Assembly (NCBI GenBank): GCA_964512305.1
Contig: CAZEIW010000105.1
Location: forward strand, 1 to 6,907
Source of the DNA: CAZEIW01 sp964512305
Lineage (GTDB): Bacteria > Pseudomonadota > Gammaproteobacteria > Burkholderiales > Burkholderiaceae_F
Direction of reading: 5' to 3'
Length of the DNA: 6,907 nt
The notes beneath the pieces are model-generated. The model worked only from the letters and a program-made list of their open reading frames with translations, made no database searches and was not told where the DNA came from. Below, one piece after another: positions 1 through 4,999 of the stretch; the stretch's first letter is position 1; each line of letters begins with the position of its first letter. The translations under genes were made by a program, and so were the position numbers.

Positions 1-1
1 G

Positions 2-334
2 CGCGAGCGGATGCTCGCGCGCTGGGTCGCGGAAGACCGGCTCACCGAGCTCGAGCTGAAAAGCGAATGGCCCGCGCTCGACACCAAGGAGGGCGACGCG
101 ACCATGGGCGGGAGCAAGTTCCACTGGATCCAGGAGACGGGAGTCACGCCGCTCACGCGCCTGCGCCGCGTCGTCGTCAGCGTGGTGCTTCCGGGCGGAA
201 AGGTGCCGCTCGCGACCCTCACCGGGTTCGTCGAGCAGACCGGGGCCTCGGTGACGACGTCGACCCCGTCGCAGACGGGCGACCTGTCGCAGATGGGCGC
301 GACGCCCGCGCCGCAGGGAGACGCTCCGCGATGA
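2..334 (+). CDS. gspI: Type II secretion minor pseudopilin GspI, 3' part (5' end outside window)
   Basis: GspI is a minor pseudopilin. With GspJ and GspK it forms the tip complex that starts pseudopilus assembly in the inner membrane and periplasm. Only the last 110 residues are present. The prepilin leader and N-terminal hydrophobic helix, roughly 40-45 residues by comparison with known GspI/XcpV proteins, lie upstream of the window, so the in-frame ATG at 11 is internal and not the start. The first visible residues, ARWVAEDRLTELEL, match the family pattern 'LAxWVAxNRLxELxL' that follows the N-terminal helix. RRVVVSV and LATLTGFV match the last strands of the domain. After LTGFV comes an extra Thr/Ser/Gln/Gly/Pro-rich tail of about 33 residues, longer than the few residues usual in the family. 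The TGA stop overlaps the gspJ ATG (ATGA), suggesting translational coupling. The call is firm from sequence pattern plus operon position. Confidence 0.93.
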   Translation, partial: RERMLARWVAEDRLTELELKSEWPALDTKEGDATMGGSKFHWIQETGVTPLTRLRRVVVSVVLPGGKVPLATLTGFVEQTGASVTTSTPSQTGDLSQMGATPAPQGDAPR

Positions 335-939
335 AGACGCGCGGCTTCACCTTGATAGAGCTGCTGGTCGCGCTGCTCGTCTTCGGCGTCTTCTCGGCGC
401 TCGCGTACGTCGGCCTCGGCCGCCTGCTCGACGGGCGCGCGCGGCTCGAGCACGAGCAGCAGATCTGGCAGCAGCTGTCGCAGGTGTTCATGCGCATCTC
501 CGACGACGTCGCGCACGCCCGGCCGCGCCCGGTGCGCGACGAGGCGGGCGTCGCCATGCTGCCGGCGTTCGTCGGGCGGCCCTACGATTCGCGCGCCCTC
601 GCGGAGCCGAGCCTGGAATTCACGCGCGGCGGCGAGCTGCACTACGGCGTGACGGCGGAATCCGATCTGCGGCGCGTCGCCTACCGCCTCAAGGAGGGGA
701 AGCTGTACCGCATTACCTGGCCGGTGCTCGACCGCGCCCCGGTGACCAAGCTGCTCGAGGCGCCCCTGATCGGCGACGTCGACACCTTCGAGGTGCGCTT
801 CGCCGACTCGCAGGGAAACACCGCGCCGAACTGGCCGGCGGGAGGCGTCAACCCGAACAACCCGCCGCCGGCGATCGAGGTCAGCCTGGCGGTCAAGGGC
901 GTGGGCAGCTTCAAGCGACTGTTCCTGGTGAACCGATGA
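331..939 (+). CDS. gspJ: Type II secretion minor pseudopilin GspJ
   Basis: This 202-residue protein is a minor pseudopilin that joins GspI and GspK in the pseudopilus tip. It begins MKTRG/FTLIELLVALLVFG, a type III prepilin signal. The prepilin peptidase should cut after Gly5 and methylate Phe6. The mature residue 5 is Glu10, as required for pseudopilin assembly. Residues 6 to about 28 form the hydrophobic N-helix. A periplasmic beta-rich domain follows, containing the family-typical RRVAYRL segment (residues 114-120) and ending IEVSLAVKGVGSFKRLFLVNR, which fits the last strands of GspJ. The length is normal. The start at 331 is set by the prepilin leader. It overlaps the gspI stop, and a purine-rich AGGGAG lies ten bases upstream (315-320). 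The frame is open much further upstream, but that extension overlaps gspI and would bury the prepilin leader. The stop overlaps the gspK ATG. Confidence 0.96.
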   Translation: MKTRGFTLIELLVALLVFGVFSALAYVGLGRLLDGRARLEHEQQIWQQLSQVFMRISDDVAHARPRPVRDEAGVAMLPAFVGRPYDSRALAEPSLEFTRGGELHYGVTAESDLRRVAYRLKEGKLYRITWPVLDRAPVTKLLEAPLIGDVDTFEVRFADSQGNTAPNWPAGGVNPNNPPPAIEVSLAVKGVGSFKRLFLVNR

Positions 940-1922
940 GGACCCGCGCCAAAGCCCAGCGCGGTGTCGCCCTGATCACGGCGGTGATGATCGTCGCGAT
1001 CGCGGCGGCGGTCGCGGCGAAGATCGCTTTCGCGCATCAGATCTGGTTCCGGCAGATGGAGAACGTCGGCGACCGCGATGCGACCGACCTGCTGCGCCGC
1101 GGCGCGCTGCACTGGGCGAGCGTGGCCCTGCTCGACGACGCCGCGCACAACTCGATCGACCATCTCGGCGAGCCCTGGGCGCAGGGCCTGCCGACACTGC
1201 CGGTCGACGGCGGGGCGATCCACGTCGCGGTCGAGGACGCGCAGGGGCGGTTCAACCTGAACAATCTCCTGGTCAACAACCAGCCGAGCGCGCCGGACAT
1301 CTCGGTGTTCCAGAAGCTTCTCATCCTGCTCAACCTCGATCCGCTGCTCGCCAACGCCGTCATCGACTGGATAGATCCGGACAGCAACGTGACATCGCCC
1401 GGGGGCGCCGAGGACGTCGACTACCTCGTTCTCAAGACGCCGTACCGCGCGGCCAACCAGCCGTTTACGAGCGTCGACGAGCTGCGGCTCATACGCGGCT
1501 TCGACGAGAAGACGGTGCAGACCCTGCTCCCCTTCGTCACCGTCCTCCCCGCAGGGATCAGGACGACGATCAACATCAACACCGCCTCCCCGGTCGTGCT
1601 CTCGGCCCTGGCGAATCAGGACGTCGCGTGGGGCCAGCGGGTCGCCGAAGCCCGGCAGTCCAAGCCGATGAACAACGTGAGCGAGCTCACTCCGATGATG
1701 CCCCAGGGCATGCAGCTCCCGGCCGGACTGGCGAGCGTCAAGACCGATTTCTTCCTGATCACGCTGGATACCTCGATCGGGCGCCACCAGCGCCGCACCG
1801 TGGCCTTGCTGCAGCGCGCGGGGAACGTCACGAACTGGATCTGGCACAGGCCGCAGCCACTGATCGACGCGGTCGGGCCCTTGTCGATGGGCGGAACCGA
1901 TGAAAGCACGCAGTCTCAGTAG
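936..1922 (+). CDS. gspK: Type II secretion minor pseudopilin GspK
   Basis: GspK (328 residues) is the large minor pseudopilin that caps the pseudopilus tip. The N-terminus has a prepilin-type leader ending RG10 / VALITAVMIVAIAAAV. The mature fifth residue is Thr15, not Glu; lack of the conserved Glu5 is a known hallmark of GspK and fits its place at the tip. The inserted helical domain shows NLNNLL (residues 107-112), DWIDPD (144-149), the PGGAEDVDY block (155-163) and KTPYRAANQPF followed by ELRLIRGF. These are signature GspK segments; the acidic block is where structurally known members bind calcium. A conserved TININTAS motif starts at residue 211, followed by a hinge-like SALANQ helix. 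About 35 residues follow RTVALLQR and look unstructured. The start overlaps the gspJ stop by 4 bases without a clear Shine-Dalgarno sequence. The last 23 bases overlap gspL. Confidence 0.96.
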   Translation: MRTRAKAQRGVALITAVMIVAIAAAVAAKIAFAHQIWFRQMENVGDRDATDLLRRGALHWASVALLDDAAHNSIDHLGEPWAQGLPTLPVDGGAIHVAVEDAQGRFNLNNLLVNNQPSAPDISVFQKLLILLNLDPLLANAVIDWIDPDSNVTSPGGAEDVDYLVLKTPYRAANQPFTSVDELRLIRGFDEKTVQTLLPFVTVLPAGIRTTININTASPVVLSALANQDVAWGQRVAEARQSKPMNNVSELTPMMPQGMQLPAGLASVKTDFFLITLDTSIGRHQRRTVALLQRAGNVTNWIWHRPQPLIDAVGPLSMGGTDESTQSQ

Positions 1923-3213
1923 CCTGCGCTGGAACTGGAAGGCGCCGAGCCTGGGCGGCCTGCGCTGGCTCGACGTCACCGACGCCCTGCGTCCCAGCGG
2001 CGGGGACCGGCTCGAGCTCTGGCTGCCGCGCGACTGGCCGACGGAGGATCGCGAGCTGCGCTGGCGCCGCACCGAAGCGGGCGGAGCGGTGCGCCAGGGC
2101 AGCCAGCGCGGCCTCGAGGGCCTCGCCGCCGCCGACGAGATTCTCGTCTGGACCCCGGCCTCGGAAACGCTGCTGCTGCGCGCGCGGCTGCCGACGCGCT
2201 CGGCCGCCAAGATCGCCCAGGCGCTGCCGTTCGCGCTCGAGGACCAGCTGATCGACGCGCCCGAGAAGCTGCACTTCGCCTTCGTTCACGAGGCCGACGG
2301 CGCGCTCGCGGTGGCGGTGACGCGCCGCGAGCGCATGGAAGGCTGGCTTGCGGGGCTCGTCGCCGCCGGCCTCGCGCCGGCGCGTCTCGCGCCGGTGACG
2401 CTCTCGCTGCCGCTCGCCGACCGCTCGTGGACGCTCGCGTTCTGCGACGGGGAGATGGTGCTGCGCTCGGGTCTTCACGCCGGATTCGGCGGCCCGCGCG
2501 AGCCGCAGCCGCCGGGGTGGCTGCACACCGCTCTCGCGGAGGCGCGTGCCGATGCCAAGGCGCCGGAGCGCATCCTGCTTGTCGACGCTCCGGGCGATCT
2601 CGATGCTGGCGCCTGGCGCGCCGCGCTGGGCCTGCCCCTGGAGGCCCTCTCTGCCGCACCGGCGGCCGTTCCGGAGGCGCCGCTCGACCTGCTCCAGCAG
2701 CGCTACGCCCAGCGGCGCGGGCGCGGCGCGGCGCTGCAGCGCGCCTATCTGCCGGCGGCGGCGCTGCTCGTCGCCTCGCTCGTGCTCACGCTCCTCGTGG
2801 ATGCGGTCGAGTGGGGGCGAACCGCCTACCGTGCGCACGCCGCCGATTCGGAGATGCGCGCGATCCTCATGAAGAGCTTTCCGGACACGCGCGTGATCGT
2901 CGATCCCGCCGAGCAGATGCGTCGCGGCCTCGACGCTCTGGGCGCGAAGAGCGGGGCCGCGTCTCCGGGGGACATGCTCTTCCTGCTCGCCCGCGCCTCG
3001 CCCGCGTTCGAGGGCCAGGCGCGGCTGCGCGTGCAGGGCATCGACTACGCCGACAGGACGCTGAGCGTCCGGATGGCGGCGACGCAGGCCGACGCCGAGA
3101 CGCTGGCGCGCGCGCTGCGCGAGCGCTCGCTCGATGTCGCCGTGGACCGCTCCGGCGGGGAAGCGCGCGTGCAGCTGCGCGCGGCCGGCTCGTCGCGGGG
3201 AGGCAAGCCGTGA
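1900..3213 (+). CDS. gspL: Type II secretion inner-membrane assembly protein GspL
   Basis: GspL (437 residues) is the bitopic platform protein that links the cytoplasmic ATPase GspE to GspM and the pseudopilus. The N-terminal region, up to about residue 265, is the cytoplasmic actin-like domain; LPTRSAAKIAQALPFALEDQL (residues 97-117) is the strongly conserved family block. A transmembrane helix lies at about 283-301 (YLPAAALLVASLVLTLLVD), preceded by Arg-rich QRRGRGAALQR, consistent with cytoplasmic N-terminus. Then come a periplasmic helix with the family-typical KSFPDTRVIVDPAEQM (325-340) and a ferredoxin-like periplasmic domain to about residue 428. The ATG at 1900 is chosen because it is the only Met before residue 146, the sequence matches the family from the start, and a weak GGGCGGA lies just upstream. 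Coding begins inside gspK (23-base overlap). Base composition is extreme: 51 of 60 bases are G or C at 2701-2760, counted by hand. Confidence 0.95.
   Translation: MKARSLSSLRWNWKAPSLGGLRWLDVTDALRPSGGDRLELWLPRDWPTEDRELRWRRTEAGGAVRQGSQRGLEGLAAADEILVWTPASETLLLRARLPTRSAAKIAQALPFALEDQLIDAPEKLHFAFVHEADGALAVAVTRRERMEGWLAGLVAAGLAPARLAPVTLSLPLADRSWTLAFCDGEMVLRSGLHAGFGGPREPQPPGWLHTALAEARADAKAPERILLVDAPGDLDAGAWRAALGLPLEALSAAPAAVPEAPLDLLQQRYAQRRGRGAALQRAYLPAAALLVASLVLTLLVDAVEWGRTAYRAHAADSEMRAILMKSFPDTRVIVDPAEQMRRGLDALGAKSGAASPGDMLFLLARASPAFEGQARLRVQGIDYADRTLSVRMAATQADAETLARALRERSLDVAVDRSGGEARVQLRAAGSSRGGKP
3197..3203 (+). promoter_or_regulatory. Ribosome binding site that fixes the GTG start of gspM
   Basis: A strong Shine-Dalgarno match, GGGGAGG, lies inside the 3' end of gspL, six bases before the GTG at 3210. 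No ATG occurs in this frame until residue 30, which is inside the transmembrane helix, so this site supports the GTG start. Confidence 0.75.
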
Positions 3214-3731
3214 ATACCGCCTGGATCGCACCGCTGAAGGCGCGGCTGGAGCCGTGGAAGGCCCGCTGGAACGCGCTCGGCCCGCGCGATCGCCGGATGC
3301 TGTCGCTGCTCGCGGCGTTCCTCGCGATCGTGCTCTTCTATCTCCTGTTCTGGCTGCCCGTCGAAAGCGGGCTTGCCCGGTCGCAGGCGCGGCTCGCCTC
3401 GGTCCAGGCTCAGCTCGCGCAGGTACAGTCGCAGGCGGCGCTCGTCGAGGGTTTGCGCGCGACGCCGCGCGGCGAGCCTCCCGCCGATGCGGCGTCGGCG
3501 TTCCAGGACGCGGCCGCGAAGAACGGCCTGCGCGAGCAGGTAAAGCGCGTCGACGCCGAGGGCGCGCACAGCGTGCGGGTGCAGATCGAGGGCGCCCCGT
3601 TCCCGGCGGTGATGTCGCTGCTGGTCGAGCTGCACCAGGCGGGCCTGCGCGCCGAGAATGCGACCTTCGAGAGGAATCCCAAGCCGGGCACCGTGAACGC
3701 CCGCCTGCTGCTGCAGGCGCAGGGCGCATGA
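3210..3731 (+). CDS. gspM: Type II secretion inner-membrane assembly protein GspM (GTG start)
   Basis: GspM (173 residues) is the bitopic partner of GspL in the inner-membrane platform; the two heterodimerise through their periplasmic ferredoxin-like domains. Visible parts are a short cytoplasmic N-terminus with Trp and basic residues (GPRDRRM at 24-30), a transmembrane helix at about 31-50 (LSLLAAFLAIVLFYLLFWLP), a Gln/Ala-rich predicted coiled coil at about 53-83, and a small alpha/beta domain at about 94-173 containing VKRVDAEG and VSLLVELHQ-like helix-strand elements typical of GspM. Length and topology are normal for the family. The start is GTG, overlapping the gspL stop as GTGA with a strong upstream Shine-Dalgarno; the first residue would still be Met. 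The stop overlaps the gspN ATG. GspM is poorly conserved in sequence, so the call rests on topology, length and position, all of which agree. Confidence 0.93.
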   Translation: MNTAWIAPLKARLEPWKARWNALGPRDRRMLSLLAAFLAIVLFYLLFWLPVESGLARSQARLASVQAQLAQVQSQAALVEGLRATPRGEPPADAASAFQDAAAKNGLREQVKRVDAEGAHSVRVQIEGAPFPAVMSLLVELHQAGLRAENATFERNPKPGTVNARLLLQAQGA

Positions 3732-4498
3732 TCGAAACCCTGCGCCGGACCGGCGTCCGCTTCGCGGTCCTCGGCGTCGCGGCGTATCTCGTCTTTCTCG
3801 TTGCGAACCTGCCCGCGGCGTGGTTCGGGGTTGCGCTCGAGCGGGCGAGCGGCGGCGCGGTCGCGCTGGGCGATGCGCGCGGCACCGTATGGAAGGGGCG
3901 AGGCTCGCTCGCGGTCCGCTCGGGCGGCAGCTTCCGCGCCGTCGCGGACGTCGAGTGGCGCTGCAATCCGCTTTCGGTCTTCACCGGGCGGCTCGTCGTG
4001 ACGCTGAGCGGTGCCGCCCCCGGCGCCAGCCTGAAAGCGAACCTCGGGCTGGGGCTGCGCAGCGTGCGGCTGGAAAAGGTGGACGCGAGCGTTCCGGTGG
4101 CGCTCGTCGAGCCGGCGTTTCCCGCGGCGGCGCTGGTGAAGCCCGACGGGCGCGTGCGCGTGTCGGCGGACTCCTTCGAGATCGGTCCGGCGAGCGTGCG
4201 CGGCGCGGCCACCGTCGAATGGGTCGAAGCCGGCATGAGCGGCATCGCGCGCATCGGCGATTACCGCTTGCAGATCGCCGGAAACGGCGACAGCGCGGCC
4301 CTGCGGCTCGCGACCCTGCGCGGCGATCTGCGAGTCAACGGCAACGGCGAGTGGCGCGCGGCGCAGCCGCGGCAGATCCGGATGCGCGGCGTCGCGGAGA
4401 TGTCGCCCGAGCGCAAGGACCTCGAGCCCCTGCTCGTGCTGGTGGCGGGACCTGGCACTGGCAACTCGCGGCCGTTCGGGTGGGAGATGACGATCTAG
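3728..4498 (+). CDS. gspN: Type II secretion accessory protein GspN
   Basis: GspN (256 residues) is an accessory T2SS component found in only part of the systems. Its exact role is not settled, and in some species it is dispensable. The protein starts with a single N-terminal hydrophobic helix (about residues 10-30, VRFAVLGVAAYLVFLVANLP) that would anchor it in the inner membrane or act as an uncleaved signal. A long beta-rich periplasmic region follows, with family-typical segments GTVWKGRG (residues 52-59) and VEWRCNPLSVFTGRL (about 77-91; 'W-x-x-NP-L--GRL' is recurrent in GspN) and RLATLRGDLRVNGNGEW near the C-terminus. It is the last gene of the operon: the next gene begins 126 bases on, behind a new promoter region. 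The start overlaps the gspM stop (ATGA). No clear intrinsic terminator follows. The family name is well supported by pattern and position; the functional detail is not. Confidence 0.9.
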   Translation: MIETLRRTGVRFAVLGVAAYLVFLVANLPAAWFGVALERASGGAVALGDARGTVWKGRGSLAVRSGGSFRAVADVEWRCNPLSVFTGRLVVTLSGAAPGASLKANLGLGLRSVRLEKVDASVPVALVEPAFPAAALVKPDGRVRVSADSFEIGPASVRGAATVEWVEAGMSGIARIGDYRLQIAGNGDSAALRLATLRGDLRVNGNGEWRAAQPRQIRMRGVAEMSPERKDLEPLLVLVAGPGTGNSRPFGWEMTI

Positions 4499-4544
4499 GA
4501 TTCAGGCTGACGACAGGTTCCGCCTGCGCAAAGATTTACGGAGT

Positions 4545-4582
4545 GGGAATAAGCTCTTGACGCGCCTGTTGTAGAGTAGAAG
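4545..4582 (+). promoter_or_regulatory. Putative promoter region for the lipoprotein-protease unit
   Basis: This lies in the only intergenic gap of the window (4499-4624). Two readings compete. A housekeeping-type reading has TTGACG at 4557-4562 as a good -35 element, but the best downstream -10-like hexamer, TAGAAG at 4577-4582, is only 14 bases away and weak. An alternative reading has GGGAATAA at 4545-4552, which resembles an extracytoplasmic-function sigma -35 element, with TGTTGT/TTGTAG at 4567-4574 at the right distance. Neither is convincing. A promoter here is supported mainly by the end of the tightly overlapping gsp genes and the AT-richer sequence. Confidence 0.35.
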
Positions 4583-4584
4583 CA

Positions 4585-4610
4585 TCGCGGATAAGGGGAG
4601 ACCGCCGCGA
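4585..4610 (+). other. Small inverted repeat in the probable 5' leader
   Basis: TCGCGG at 4585-4590 is perfectly complementary to CCGCGA at 4605-4610, with a 14-base purine-rich loop (4591-4604) containing AAGGGGAG. The right arm touches the Shine-Dalgarno sequence GAAGGGA (4609-4615) that lies nine bases before the lipoprotein ATG. The stem could modestly affect translation start, but a 6-bp stem can arise by chance. Confidence 0.3.
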
Positions 4611-4624
4611 AGGGACAATAAACC

Positions 4625-4987
4625 ATGAAGATTCGACTGGGCGTGATAGCACTGATCGCGGCGGGCTGTCTCGCCGCGTGCGGAGGAGGTGGAGGAGGAG
4701 GCGGGCCGAGCACTCCGCCGGGTCCCCGCCAGGTGCAGATATCGTGGGCGGCCAACCACGAAAAAGGCGTCAACAGCGCAGGCGGAGGATACACCGTTTC
4801 GATCACCGGTCAGCCGCCGATCAACGTGCCGTGGGTGACCGGGCCGACGGCGCCGACCTCGACCAGTCTCATACTGCAGCAGGGGACCTACACCATCACA
4901 GTGACCGCGTACGCGGCGCTCGATGCCCAGGGCGGCGCCACCGGGAGCACTAGCGCGCCCGCGCAGCAGACGATCGCGGTGCCCTGA
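4625..4987 (+). CDS. Small lipoprotein with Gly8 tether and fibronectin-III-like domain
   Basis: This 120-residue protein is predicted to be a lipoprotein. MKIRLGVIALIAAGCLAAC is a type II signal peptide with lipobox LAAC; Cys19 would be lipidated. Cys19 is followed directly by eight glycines (20-27) and a Pro/Ser/Thr linker. There is no Asp at +2, so outer-membrane sorting is expected. Residues about 36-120 form one beta domain resembling fibronectin type III: VQISWAAN (Trp41), GGGYTVSI (Tyr56), a SLILQQGTYTITVTAYA segment (Tyr89), and a final TIAVP strand. Length fits one such domain. GAAGGGA lies nine bases before the ATG. The S8 protease gene starts 12 bases after the stop, so the two are probably co-transcribed, and the lipoprotein may be an anchor, chaperone or binding partner for the protease. 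That role is inferred from position only. No specific family name is claimed. Confidence 0.85.
   Translation: MKIRLGVIALIAAGCLAACGGGGGGGGPSTPPGPRQVQISWAANHEKGVNSAGGGYTVSITGQPPINVPWVTGPTAPTSTSLILQQGTYTITVTAYAALDAQGGATGSTSAPAQQTIAVP
4682..4705 (+). repeat. GGA-rich trinucleotide repeat encoding the Gly8 tether
   Basis: Eight consecutive glycine codons follow the lipidated Cys: five GGA plus one each of GGT, GGC and GGG. The DNA is a near-perfect GGN repeat, purine-rich on the coding strand and strongly Shine-Dalgarno-like. Slippage would change the tether length in frame. Glycine runs after the lipobox Cys are common in lipoproteins of high-GC proteobacteria. Confidence 0.8.
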
Positions 4988-4994
4988 GGGGAGG
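4988..4994 (+). promoter_or_regulatory. Ribosome binding site of the S8 protease gene
   Basis: GGGGAGG begins directly after the lipoprotein TGA and lies five bases before the ATG at 5000. It is a strong match at a standard spacing, supporting that start and reinitiation or coupling from the lipoprotein gene. Confidence 0.8.
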
Positions 4995-4999
4995 CAATC

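Noticed and set aside
331..1922. Reading the pseudopilins as type IV pilus or MSHA minor pilins
   Set aside because: GspK-specific blocks, the missing Glu5 in GspK, and the gspL-gspM-gspN genes that follow are diagnostic of a type II secretion system.
681..2210. 509-codon minus-strand open frame opposite gspJ-gspK-gspL
   Set aside because: It has low-complexity Arg-rich composition and covers signature GspK sequence on the other strand. It is a shadow frame.
1828..4254. 808-codon open frame on the minus strand opposite gspL-gspN
   Set aside because: It is Arg/Ala/Pro-rich with no recognisable motif, and it lies opposite five well-supported overlapping genes. Long antisense frames are normal in DNA of about 70% GC.
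4503..4526. Possible intrinsic terminator after gspN (CAGGC/GCCTG inverted repeat)
   Set aside because: The stem is only 5 bp with a 14-base loop and no T tract follows. It does not meet the criteria of an intrinsic terminator.
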